Position numbers and translations under genes: made by a program | Origin: Pseudoruminococcus massiliensis | GTDB taxonomy: Bacteria > Bacillota > Clostridia > Oscillospirales > Acutalibacteraceae | Length of the DNA: 64,000 bases | Direction of reading: 5' to 3' | Assembly: GCF_900291955.1 (NCBI RefSeq) | Contig: NZ_OLMR01000001.1 | Span: 310,001-374,000, forward strand | The notes under the pieces: model-generated | Databases searched by the model: none | What the model was told of the DNA's origin: nothing | The model's input: the letters and a program-made list of their open reading frames with translations, nothing else | Shown: positions 34,101 to 41,529 of the stretch, piece after piece | Layout of the letters: each line of letters starts with the position of its first letter | How positions within the stretch are numbered: the stretch's first letter is position 1

Positions 34101-35300
34101 GATTTCCAGACTGCCACGCTTCAAAGTATTGCTGAAGGTCACAGTAGAGGTTTTTCCTCCAATAAGGGTCACGGTCTGGGTTTTCTGCGGCTCATAACGG
34201 TCAATGGACTGTTCTGTGACGGTATAAGTGCCAGGGAATAATCCCTCCACGGAGACAGAGCCGTCCTTTCCTGTCTTAACTGTCTTATCGAAGTTATCAC
34301 CTTTGATTGTAAAAGAGATGCCCTCCACAACTCCGTCCTCCGAAGTCTTTTTGAGGGCAATCGTGCCTGTCGGCGTTTCGATATTGATATATGCAGACAC
34401 GGTATCAGCATTCTCCACACCTGTTACCAAGTCCTGCAAGTTCGGGTCGCCATAGGCAATGAGCTTTGCACTGCTGCTGACCGTCGGCACATTGTTCCTC
34501 TTTGCCGTAATGCGGACAGAACCGCTGATAGCTACGGTGGAGCTGATTGTCAGCTTATTTCCAGACTTCGATACACTCACATTGCTGTCAGAGCTTGAAA
34601 AGCTGTAATCAGAAAGGATGCCGTTGCTGTCTGTCAATGTGATGCTATACTTTCCGTCCTTGTAGGCAAGCTCCTTTGTGATGTCATTCTTACCGCCCGA
34701 CATAAAGCTCGGAATGGTGTTATGCTCACGCAGCATTGCAACAATCTGGTCATACACTGCCCTTGCTCCGCTGTTGGCATAATTTGAACCGAAGTGCAGG
34801 CTGTAAACGGTAGTGCTTGTCTGGTTATATGAGCCTGTGGCTTCACGGCAGCCTGTGACAAACTCCCAAACGAGTGTCTGCGTGGCAAGCCATTTTTCAT
34901 CATCACTTCCTGACAGATTATTTCGGTTGCCCTGATACCCATAGAGCAGGGCAAGCCCAACCGCCTTTTTCTGGTTGGCTGAAAGGGCGTTCCAAGTATC
35001 AGAGGAAGCCTTTTTTAAGGTGTTTCCTGTTTTCAGCGGTACTCCCGGCTGAATACAAAACGCATTCTCGCCATCCACAAACATACGGTACTTGTAATTT
35101 CCTGTTCCGCCTGCGGTATAGCCGCCGATATTCGCACTGGAATTGTACCTCATCGTATTACCGTTGCTGTCATAGGTGTGGGAAAAGGAAATCGTCCCGA
35201 TGTCACCCGCAGCAAACGCCGTCGCAGGCATTATGGATAATGCCGTGACCGCAGCCATTACAAAAGCCGCAGCCTTTTTGAACAATTTAGGGATTTTCAT
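31158..35300 (-). CDS. Sortase-anchored thioester/Cna-B repeat surface adhesin
   Basis: The 1,380-residue protein has a signal peptide (residues 1-30, ending TAFA). An N-terminal thioester-type adhesin domain follows, with Cys82 in NAFCIQPG and Gln141 in ATQTLVWEF. About ten SpaA/Cna-B-like repeats then run from about residue 310 to 1330 (segments such as GSLEIVKTSEDN, GNIALIKHTDNG and GSLKIVKTSSDG). The C-terminus has TPKTG at 1340-1344, a membrane helix and an RKKKKED tail. Cna-B domains usually form internal isopeptide bonds. The protein would be exposed on donor cells and could aid mating contact or host adhesion. The likely sortase is encoded at 4,271-5,044. A perfect AGGAGG precedes the ATG. 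Confidence 0.9.
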   Translation of the reverse strand: MKIPKLFKKAAAFVMAAVTALSIMPATAFAAGDIGTISFSHTYDSNGNTMRYNSSANIGGYTAGGTGNYKYRMFVDGENAFCIQPGVPLKTGNTLKKASSDTWNALSANQKKAVGLALLYGYQGNRNNLSGSDDEKWLATQTLVWEFVTGCREATGSYNQTSTTVYSLHFGSNYANSGARAVYDQIVAMLREHNTIPSFMSGGKNDITKELAYKDGKYSITLTDSNGILSDYSFSSSDSNVSVSKSGNKLTISSTVAISGSVRITAKRNNVPTVSSSAKLIAYGDPNLQDLVTGVENADTVSAYINIETPTGTIALKKTSEDGVVEGISFTIKGDNFDKTVKTGKDGSVSVEGLFPGTYTVTEQSIDRYEPQKTQTVTLIGGKTSTVTFSNTLKRGSLEIVKTSEDNLVEGMKFHLYGTSLSGLPVDEYAVTDKNGLAKFENVLISGDTPYVVEEVDTAVRYVVPASQTAPIEWNKVTKRSFDNVLKKFQVTVTKTDAETGSPQGNASLAGAVYGIYKGEELIDTYTTDENGQFTTKYYICDNDWTVREISPSEGYLLDTAIHKVGAEPELYTVELNSTANDVNEQVIKGNIALIKHTDNGETQIETPEEGAVFEVFLKSAGSYENAKETERDVLTCDENGFAQTKDMPYGIYTVRQTSGWEGRELMKDFDVFISKDGQTYRYLINNANFESYIKIVKKDAETGNTIPYAGAGFQIYDPNGNLVTMTFTYPEVTTIDTFYTTADGDLITPQTLEYGKGYSLVEVQAPYGYVLNSEPVYFDVVQENSEEESGITVIEVVRSNMAQKGTITVEKSGEVFSSVAGDKGLYQPIFSVSGLEGAVYEITAAEDIVTLDGTVRANKGEVVDTVTTGKDGTAKSKELYLGKYEVKEITAPYGMVLNEEVHSVELVYAGQNVDVTETATSFYNERQRVEIDLIKSLAIDDAYGIGKNGEIFDVTFGLYAAEELTAADGKTIPVDGLIEVISLDESGHGKAISDLPMGSYYVQEISTNSAYIVSDAKYPVIFEYAGQDTETVRITANEGEAITNDIIYGSVSGKKSDEDGKALGGAVIGIFTTGTTEFTKENAIAATTSKDDGSFSFAKVPYGTWIIREIESPKGYVLSEEEIAVTIGKVDEVVEIELVNYFIKGNIVLTKVDEDYPDNKLSGAVFEVYSDTNGDGKLDKDDTLLGEMKELDGGVYQMSELRYGKYLVKETKAPTGFVLDENVYSVSVEENGKTYTVENKAGVGFINAAQKGSLKIVKTSSDGKVEGFSFRVTGVDYDQTFKTDKNGEIVIEGLRIGDYTVSEVSDKASAGYILPADKQATVKVDATAIVQMHNEFRDTPKTGDDFNLGLWVSLAALSVVGAGVLGFVGYKNRKKKKED

Positions 35301-35489
35301 AGTTACCTCCTGTAATTTGGATTGAATATTTTGCCTTACTGACCGAAAAAAGCTGCCCGTTATGGACAGCCTAAAGTATTTCTTTTCTCGGATAGTTACT
35401 GGCAGTAGTTAGGGGGTGAGGTGTGGAGAGGGGGAAGCCAAAATAATGGCTATCCACTCAAAAAGGCAGACCTCGCCCTCGGTGTGTGG

Positions 35490-36437
35490 CTATCTCTCGT
35501 GAGCCTTGTTCCGCTGCAAGTGTCGGTTATAAAACTCCAACGCTTTGACAACAAAATCCGTTTCCTGCCCTCTAGGAACAGTCTTGGGAATGAGCTTGGT
35601 TATCCTCTCGTCACGGAAAGCAGGTTTTTCCTTCTGGTTGGGCTTTTCTTCCTCCATAATGGACTGGATAACCTCGGAAGTGAGTTTACCGTCTTGGTTA
35701 TACTTCTTCATTTTGATAGCCTGTGCCAATGACGGGGTAGCATCGTTGTACTCCATTGCTTCAAGCAGGGTGTATTGCTGTTCCTCGGTCAGATAGGAAA
35801 TTTCAACCGCAGGACGAAAAGCAATCTGCCTTTCATCTACCATTTGCAGGATTTCGGGTACAAGCTCCGTTAGACGGATATAGCGGAAGATTTGATTTTT
35901 GCTTTCACCGACTTTTTCGGCAAGTTCATCACTTGAAGTAGCGAACTCAGAATTATTACCCACTGGGGAATAATTTTCTTTTGCGGGTCTGCCTGCCTGT
36001 CGTTTCATAGCTTCCAACCGCATTTTATACGCAAAGGCTTTTTCACTTGGTAGAATAACGGAGCGTTGGAGATTACTTTCCACCATCACAATAATGGCTT
36101 CGTCACGGGTAAGCTCTTTAACCTCGCATTTCAGCGTTTCAATCCCCGCAAGTTCACAAGCCTTTTTTCGCCTGTGACCGCTGATAAGCTCATACCGTCC
36201 GTCCTCTTTTAAGCGAACTGTCGCAGGGGTCATTACACCGTTTCGCTTGATACTCTCGACAAGCTGTTCCATATCCTCGTCCATTAAAACCTTGAACGGG
36301 TGGTCTGGAAACTCGTCAATCTCCGATATGGGAATATCCCTTATCTTAGAGAGCTTTGCTTCCTCACGGCTTTCGTCCGTTTGGAAAAGGTCATCGTATG
36401 CGGTCAGCTCGATTTTGGTTTCTCTGCTTCTCGCCAA
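35490..36437 (-). CDS. parB: ParB-family partition protein
   Basis: The 315-residue protein has the ParB N-terminal nuclease-like box with ELISGHRRKKACELAG and EAIIVMVESNLQRSVILPSEKA. A KVGESKNQIFRYIRLTELVPEI helix-turn-helix follows, then a variable C-terminus. ParB binds centromere-like sites and loads ParA. In ICEs this pair is thought to stabilise the excised circle. It overlaps parA by 47 bases. The 35,301-35,489 stretch between it and the adhesin contains nothing I can name beyond the adhesin's ribosome binding site and promoter space. Confidence 0.9.
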   Translation of the reverse strand: MARSRETKIELTAYDDLFQTDESREEAKLSKIRDIPISEIDEFPDHPFKVLMDEDMEQLVESIKRNGVMTPATVRLKEDGRYELISGHRRKKACELAGIETLKCEVKELTRDEAIIVMVESNLQRSVILPSEKAFAYKMRLEAMKRQAGRPAKENYSPVGNNSEFATSSDELAEKVGESKNQIFRYIRLTELVPEILQMVDERQIAFRPAVEISYLTEEQQYTLLEAMEYNDATPSLAQAIKMKKYNQDGKLTSEVIQSIMEEEKPNQKEKPAFRDERITKLIPKTVPRGQETDFVVKALEFYNRHLQRNKAHER

Positions 36438-37218
36438 TCTCTGCCACCTCCTTTCCTAACTGCTCATAGGCTACGGCAACCTTGCCGCTTTTGTCGTAAG
36501 CAAAAATACTTTTGCCTTCTGCGGTAGCTTCCACCGCACGGATAGAATGTGGTATCTCGGTATCAAACACCTTGATTTTCTGACCATATGCACTTTTGAC
36601 CGTTGCCGTAATTTCCTTAGAAATGTTGGTACGGGGCATTACCATAGTCATTAAGATACCGTCTATCCGCAGCTTGGGGTTGATTTGCCGCTTGACCATT
36701 GATACGGAGCGAAGCAAAAGCTCCAGACCTTTAGCCGAGAGATAGTGGGGCTGTGTAGGGATAATCACGCTGTCAGCCGCTGCCAGAGCATTGATGGTTA
36801 TCATCCCTAAACTCGGCATACAATCAATAAGCACATAATCGTAATTCTTTTTAACCTCATTGACATAGGTTTTCAGCACACACTCACGGCTCATTGCATT
36901 GATTAGCCTTACCTCAAAGCCCGACAGCTCAATGTTTGACGGAAGCAGGTCAATGCCCTCTCTGTGGTGGATAATACCCTGTGAAACATCAAGCGTTTTA
37001 TCGTCTATGATGTTCTGCATCACAGTAGAGAGCGTTATGGGAATATCGTCTGGTCTGTTATAACCCAGAACCATCGTGAGATTTGCCTGTGCATCAGCGT
37101 CAATCAGCAGGACTTTTTTACCCTGTTGCACCAGACTTACGCCCAGATTGACTGCTGTGGTTGTTTTTCCGACACCGCCTTTCTGGTTAGTCAGAGCAAT
37201 CACTTTGCAATTTGACAT
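36391..37218 (-). CDS. parA: ParA-family partition ATPase
   Basis: The 275-residue protein begins MSNCKVIALTNQKGGVGKTT, the deviant Walker A of ParA/Soj. It has VLLIDADAQANLT (Walker A') and YDYVLIDCMPSLGMI (Walker B). It should position or segregate the excised element with ParB. The ATG follows AAAGGAGG. A dyad overlapping a TTGACA hexamer lies 27-49 bases upstream. Confidence 0.93.
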   Translation of the reverse strand: MSNCKVIALTNQKGGVGKTTTAVNLGVSLVQQGKKVLLIDADAQANLTMVLGYNRPDDIPITLSTVMQNIIDDKTLDVSQGIIHHREGIDLLPSNIELSGFEVRLINAMSRECVLKTYVNEVKKNYDYVLIDCMPSLGMITINALAAADSVIIPTQPHYLSAKGLELLLRSVSMVKRQINPKLRIDGILMTMVMPRTNISKEITATVKSAYGQKIKVFDTEIPHSIRAVEATAEGKSIFAYDKSGKVAVAYEQLGKEVAEIGEKQRNQNRADRIR

Positions 37219-37244
37219 AGATGCGTCCTCCTTTCACATAGATT

Positions 37245-37267
37245 TAGCCACTTTGTCAAGGTGGCTA
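37245..37267 (-). promoter_or_regulatory. Dyad overlapping a -35-like box upstream of parA
   Basis: TAGCCAC (37,245-37,251) and GTGGCTA (37,261-37,267) form a perfect 7-bp inverted repeat. On the minus strand TTGACA (37,254-37,259) sits inside it. No good -10 follows at 17 bases, so the promoter is doubtful, but the dyad is placed well for an operator controlling parAB. Confidence 0.4.
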
Positions 37268-37292
37268 TGTAAACAGTACCAGAGAACGCAAA

Positions 37293-37333
37293 AAAGCCGC
37301 CTACTCTTAAAATCAATAAGAATAAGCGGCTTT
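37293..37333 (-). terminator. Rho-independent terminator after the small 37,344 gene
   Basis: On the minus strand AAAGCCGCTTATTCTTA pairs with TAAGAGTAGGCGGC and the hairpin is followed by TTTTTT. It lies 10 bases downstream of the stop of the small gene and separates it from parA. Confidence 0.85.
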
Positions 37334-37343
37334 GTAATTTGCC

Positions 37344-37523
37344 TTAGACATATTCAATTTTCATTCTCTTGGTCGGTGTATTTATGACCTTAAAAATAAG
37401 CTCGTCAACACAATCCGTATATCTGCCTTGCTGAATGAGCTGATTTTTTAACTCTACAAGGCTATGTATCAAAAGTTTTCTTTCGTGACTATCCAAATAT
37501 ATATGATATTTCTGTTCTCTCAT
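37344..37523 (-). CDS. Small conserved protein, paralogue of the 11,339 gene
   Basis: From ATG 37,521-37,523, behind AGGGGGTG, the product has 59 residues: MREQKYHIYLDSHERKLLIH ... CVDELIFKVINTPTKRMKIEYV. It has the same layout as the small protein upstream of virD4. It has its own strong promoter and terminator, which suggests a freestanding, strongly expressed factor, perhaps a regulator of transfer. Family and function are unknown to me. Confidence 0.7.
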   Translation of the reverse strand: MREQKYHIYLDSHERKLLIHSLVELKNQLIQQGRYTDCVDELIFKVINTPTKRMKIEYV

Positions 37524-37547
37524 AAATAGCACCCCCTCTTTGGCTTC

Positions 37548-37576
37548 ATTGTATAATAGTAAAAAAGGACTGTCAA
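37548..37576 (-). promoter_or_regulatory. Sigma-A-type promoter of the small 37,344 gene
   Basis: On the minus strand TTGACA (37,571-37,576), a 17-base spacer and TACAAT (37,548-37,553) form a near-consensus vegetative promoter. It is 25 bases upstream of the ATG at 37,523. Confidence 0.85.
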
Positions 37577-37615
37577 AACTATAACTTCACATTTCTTGGA
37601 TTTACGATACAATAA

Positions 37616-37670
37616 ATCACATTATACACATCTACTAGGTAATATAATTACCAATCCATAAAAATGTGAT
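37616..37670. repeat. Concentric palindromes in the intergenic region
   Basis: ATCACATT (37,616-37,623) pairs with AATGTGAT (37,663-37,670). Nested near the centre is the perfect dyad GGTAATATAATTACC (37,638-37,652). The region is AT-rich and lies between the cyclase-like gene and the strong promoter of the small gene. It could form a cruciform or bind a protein such as ParB; that is speculative. Confidence 0.45.
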
Positions 37671-37704
37671 GATGCGTTCAAAGAGGATAATTACTTAATC
37701 ATTT

Positions 37705-38526
37705 TCATTGCAAATCACAATCAGATGACATTAGCAAATTTTCTAATTTATTCTGAGCAAATCTCTGAAGATAAAAATACTTATCAATAATTTTATAATT
37801 CATATTTCTATCAATTTGTTCAAAACAAAAGTCTATTAACTCTTTTATAAAACTTTCACCAGACAGATAGTAATCCTGCAAGATTATATTATTCTCTGGA
37901 AAGTGCAGATAATTATAAATATATTTTTCATCAATATCCTGTTCAATGATTCCCTCACCTGTTCCTGGCATTTTAGGAACCAGTCCTGCCCCCAAAATAG
38001 ATATATATTCAGGGTTTTTTGCAACTATTTTATATTTTACTGATGATATATTTTCTAAAACTGCTTCAGCAATATAATCATCTATAACAATACGAGGATG
38101 AATTGCTATTTCTGACTCCATCTTATACGCTTTATTCACCGCATCTCCAAAAAACATACTTTTTGAAGGGTCAACATAAGCATCACCATAAGATATTCCA
38201 CCTCTAAAAAGAATTCTTTCTTTAATGAATCGTAAAAATATTGGCTCACAATTACACAATGCCACTTTAAATAGTTCGCCCTCATCTTTACGTTCATCAG
38301 ATATTCCGTCTTTAAAGCCATAGAAAATATAAGCACAATCAGAAAATGTATATATTTTTCTAAAATACACCGTGTGCATCATATCATTTTGCTTGTTTCT
38401 TTCAAGCTCTTCATGAAAAATTTTGTTAATTTTATATGTCTCTTGAAAATCAACTCTATTTTGGCTTCCAAGAATATCTACAAATATGACTAAATATTTA
38501 GCGAAACCATTTGGCTCATTACTCAT
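37705..38526 (-). CDS. Class III nucleotidyl-cyclase-like protein, candidate defence signal enzyme
   Basis: From ATG 38,524-38,526, behind AGAGGTGG, the product has 273 residues. The first ~140 match a class III cyclase plan: VIFVDILG (Asp17), YTFSDCAYIFY (Asp63), FRGGISYGDAYVD and FFGDAVNKAYKMES. The two Asp residues sit where the metal ligands occur. In the usual VNxAAR motif the Asn is present but Arg is replaced by Lys. The C-terminal half is unassigned. It is adjacent to an AbiJ-like gene on the same strand, so the pair may form a signalling defence module in which the cyclase senses infection. Activity and nucleotide are unknown; an inactive cyclase-fold protein is possible. Confidence 0.6.
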   Translation of the reverse strand: MSNEPNGFAKYLVIFVDILGSQNRVDFQETYKINKIFHEELERNKQNDMMHTVYFRKIYTFSDCAYIFYGFKDGISDERKDEGELFKVALCNCEPIFLRFIKERILFRGGISYGDAYVDPSKSMFFGDAVNKAYKMESEIAIHPRIVIDDYIAEAVLENISSVKYKIVAKNPEYISILGAGLVPKMPGTGEGIIEQDIDEKYIYNYLHFPENNIILQDYYLSGESFIKELIDFCFEQIDRNMNYKIIDKYFYLQRFAQNKLENLLMSSDCDLQ

Positions 38527-38589
38527 CAAAATCCACCTCTACTATTGTCCTTTTTCATTTAACTTCTTTATTACGCAAAGCTGTATCTG

Positions 38590-39888
38590 TTATAAACCTC
38601 GTCCATCCAAATACTGAATAGCTGTTGAAATCAAGGATAAGCATCGCTTATAAAAATACTCATAATGCCTTTTATCCTGAATATCCGTTTTTGTTGTTTC
38701 ATGGTGTCGAATTCTAAAATTATTGCCAAGTATGGTAAGCTCATGAAATTCCTTTTCAAATAATTCTAAAAACGGCTGTTGATTATTACCCATATCCATT
38801 ATGATCTTATTAACTGATTTCTTCTTATCTACAGTCGATGAGCAGTAATATGTCTTTAGTCTCTCAAATGCATCCCAAAGTTTCTCCACTGCAATTTGCA
38901 AATTGTTTTCATCATAATATTTTGAAGCCTCTTGTAATAACTCTTTCAGTCCTACTTCTTGAACAGCCACTAATGAATTTTTATTTATCTGGGTATCAAA
39001 TGTATTCATTAGCTTCCCCTTGGAAAGCTGAAACGGTATCTCATTCAGTTTTAATATAGCATTAATCTGTGGTTCAAAGTCATCTGAGATACTATGTTTC
39101 GCAAAAAACTCTATTGCGTCCAACACGCAAAATGGAGAATTAGAAAGTATGAATGCTTGCAAATCAGCAGTTTCAACATATTCTTTTTTATCATTATAAC
39201 ACTTTGGCACATAAAATTGCCTTATTTCATTGAAAACATCCTCAGCTACTGTTGTATTATAATTCCATCCCGTTTCGTCAGTCGCTTGATATACGATATT
39301 ATATCGCTCCAGAAACTGATAAATTTGATTTCTCGCTTTCCGCTTTATGGACAATACTATCTTTTTTGCTTTTATGTCCTTTGCATTTCGTTGAGAATAT
39401 GGAATAAACAACGTATTATCTTCTTGCTGATATATTCTCCATCCATAAACATCACGATTGGATATTTTCTCAGCAGGGTAAATCTCATAACCGTCATTTT
39501 GTAATAGCTTGTTAATTGCCACTAAAAATTCTTTCCAGTATCCCTTATCATATCGAACAGCAGGGTGAAATACTTCACAAAGAAATTTTAAATATACTTC
39601 ATCGCTACCATCTTGTAAATTGAATCTTTTGTCTTCAAAAACCCAGCAGTATGGATAATCATCATTATTCACTGTATGTTGCCAAATATCCTGTTCTGCA
39701 TTTACAAATCTTGAATCAAAACTTGGCATTCTCTCTAAATCATATAATCTTTTAAGAAAATCTATTTCTTCAAGGCGACCATAATAATTGTAAGTAACGG
39801 TTCGGGTTTGAAAAAATTCGTCTATCTCCAATCCATTCTGAAATAAATCTAAAATATCTCGCTTTGTTATTTCTGTAATACGGTTCAC
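38590..39888 (-). CDS. AbiJ-NTD3-like abortive-infection protein
   Basis: This 432-residue protein begins MNRITEITKRDILDLFQNGL. It has the AbiJ-NTD3 hallmarks GRLEEIDFLKRLYDLERMPS, DSRFVNAEQDIWQHTVNNDD and FLCEVFHPAVR in the first ~150 residues. The C-terminal ~130 residues (from AVEKLWDAFERLKTYY to RIRHHETTK and YEYFYKRCLSLIST) are helical and resemble a HEPN-type end, as in AbiJ. AbiJ proteins cause abortive infection in lactococci. The start is GTG 39,886-39,888 with GGAGG upstream. A cyclase-like gene follows after 63 bases. The effector role is inferred. Confidence 0.7.
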   Translation of the reverse strand: MNRITEITKRDILDLFQNGLEIDEFFQTRTVTYNYYGRLEEIDFLKRLYDLERMPSFDSRFVNAEQDIWQHTVNNDDYPYCWVFEDKRFNLQDGSDEVYLKFLCEVFHPAVRYDKGYWKEFLVAINKLLQNDGYEIYPAEKISNRDVYGWRIYQQEDNTLFIPYSQRNAKDIKAKKIVLSIKRKARNQIYQFLERYNIVYQATDETGWNYNTTVAEDVFNEIRQFYVPKCYNDKKEYVETADLQAFILSNSPFCVLDAIEFFAKHSISDDFEPQINAILKLNEIPFQLSKGKLMNTFDTQINKNSLVAVQEVGLKELLQEASKYYDENNLQIAVEKLWDAFERLKTYYCSSTVDKKKSVNKIIMDMGNNQQPFLELFEKEFHELTILGNNFRIRHHETTKTDIQDKRHYEYFYKRCLSLISTAIQYLDGRGL

Positions 39889-39988
39889 TCCATTTTCCTC
39901 CCTTCAAACGTATTCAGCACTTATATATTACTTCACAAATATTTTAAAGAAAAGCGTACCACTATTTTTAATGATACGCTCATCATTA

Positions 39989-40342
39989 TTAAATCACTTC
40001 AAAATGCTTCAATGCATCTTTTATCGCTTCCACTTTCTCCACCGTCGGATGCTTCCTCGGTTGCTTCAATTCCTCCACTGCATTAGGAGCATCATACATC
40101 GGCAAGCCTAAATCTCTCTTTACCTCTGCGATATATGCGGTATGTACCTTGAAGCCGTATTTTGCTTCTATGTACTCCTTTATCATTTTGTAGGTCACTC
40201 GCTCCTTGGGCTTGTATGTTTCAGCTCTTTTAGCAATATTATCAAGTGGAACTTTTCCCTCGCCCTCGCCAAACTCAACTTTTACGTTGATATGTCCGTC
40301 TGGCTTTTTGTGGGAAAGCAGTACAACCGTCTCAACATGCAT
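39989..40342 (-). pseudogene. Detached 3' end of rlmD (ICE attachment-site copy)
   Basis: This 117-residue frame reads MHVETVVLLSHKKPDGHINV ... EAIKDALKHFEVI and differs at only two or three residues from the C-terminal 116 residues of the methyltransferase at 41,957-43,633. The DNA copies are about 90% identical. It lacks the catalytic part and is best read as the C-terminal coding tail brought by the ICE, cut off from the gene when a second element integrated. A chance ATG precedes the HVETVV codons, so translation is possible. Confidence 0.85.
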
Positions 40343-40434
40343 ACCAAATTAAAACATATCTCCACAAAACCACAGAAATATGATCAATAGTTATACAGTA
40401 CTAATACTGCACGTGCATCCTCTTTCCCACAAAA
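40306..40434. repeat. 13-bp inverted repeat near the element junction
   Basis: TTTTGTGGGAAAG (40,306-40,318, inside the detached rlmD end) is repeated inverted as CTTTCCCACAAAA (40,422-40,434). The crossover core (about 40,320-40,342) lies between. It may be part of the recombinase recognition architecture or a relic of an earlier junction. Nothing else is recognisable in 40,343-40,473. Confidence 0.4.
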
Positions 40435-40473
40435 TATTAGTTTCATAAATTTTGCACCACCCTGATGTAAAAT

Positions 40474-41504
40474 TTATTCTTTTTTCATACCGTCAATATA
40501 TTCTTCATCTGTCTTGCCAGCTTCCAATGCTCGATATTCCTGATTTAATTCTCTCAACAATTCTTCTTCGCTTGGCAAATATAATTTATACTTTGAAGCA
40601 AAAATTTGTGTTTCATTTTCCGGCAATGTATATTTAACTACAGACTCACTCTTGTCTGCACATAACACAATACCTATCGGCGGATTATCTCCCTCATTCA
40701 TAAGCTCTCGCTCATAATAATGAACATACATCTGCATCTGTCCTAAATCCTGATGTGTTAAGTCTCCAACCTTTAAATCAATCAATACAAAACATTTTAA
40801 GATGTAATTATAAAATACAAGGTCAATTCTAAAATGGCGTCCATCAAACGTTATTCTTTTCTGCCTTGCGACAAATGAAAAGCCTCTGCCAAGTTCCAAA
40901 AGGAATTTCTGCAAATGTGTAATTAACGCTTGCTCTAAATCACTTTCATAAAAATCATCATTGGGTGTCAGTCCAAGAAATTCCAGTACATATGGGTCAC
41001 GGATAACATCTTCTGGGCTTTTTGCCATCTCCAATGTCTGAATTTCTGCCGCAACCTGCTCTTTATTTTTACTGGATAATAATCTTTCATAAAAGAAAGA
41101 ATTTATCTGTCTTTCAAGCTGTCTGGTACTCCATTGTGATTTTACAGCTTCCTGCATATAAAATTCTCGTGCTTTATCATTTTCCACACGCATCAAAAGC
41201 CGATAATGAGTCCAACTCAATTCGCTACGCAGTGCGTAGCCATTTGGAAATATCAAATAAAACTGCCTCATATTTTTCAAATTGGCAACAGTAAATCCTT
41301 TTCCAAAATCTTGAGTCATTTGTTTCGATAATTCTTTCAATAAACCTGTCCCATACTCCGCCTTTTCGTTACCGCCCTGTTCTTCAATGATTGATTTTCC
41401 GATATTCCAATAGGCTTCGACCATTGCAAATTGGCTGTTTGATAGACTTTATTTCTTGCTGTTATCAAGATGTTCTTTATCTCATCATAAAATTTTTGTT
41501 CCAT
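40474..41504 (-). pseudogene. DUF1016 (YhcG-type) PD-(D/E)XK nuclease gene with N-terminal frameshift
   Basis: The main frame from 41,424 encodes 316 residues: MVEAYWNIGKSIIEEQGGNE, a helical DUF1016 N-terminal domain, then the nuclease core with FRIDLVFYN and LIDLKVG (acidic and Lys active-site residues). Upstream, ATG 41,502-41,504, behind GGAGG, starts MEQKFYDEIKNILITARNKV, the expected missing N-terminus, but one base out of phase. Adding one T in the TTT run at 41,428-41,430 would restore ANFAMVEAYWN. So the gene carries a one-base deletion, real or a read error. Translation from the internal ATG could still give a nearly complete protein. DUF1016 nucleases often occur as cargo near restriction systems. 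Confidence 0.75.
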
Positions 41505-41529
41505 AAAAACCTCCGCAAGACACCTAGTT

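Larger units (their letters stand above)
1..40342. mobile_element. Integrative and conjugative element, Tn1549/CTn type (left end outside window)
   Basis: A contiguous, almost entirely leftward-transcribed block contains a complete conjugation module: MOBP relaxase, MobC, VirD4, VirB4, VirB6-like, PrgI, Maff2 and a CHAP hydrolase. It also has ParA/ParB, a SNF2-methylase fusion, TnpV and sortase plus adhesin. This gene set and order is that of Tn1549-like elements of gut Firmicutes. The right boundary is taken as the end of the detached rlmD 3' copy (40,342), because the same sequence recurs fused to rlmD at 41,957. No integrase or recombinase gene is visible, so the left end and the recombinase should lie left of position 1. 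The transfer core looks GC-richer than the cargo and the host genes. Confidence 0.9.

Noticed and set aside
37705-38526. Calling the cyclase-like gene a Pycsar PycC
   Set aside because: The cyclase pattern is visible, but the neighbour is not a Pycsar effector type and a key Arg is replaced, so the name is not justified.
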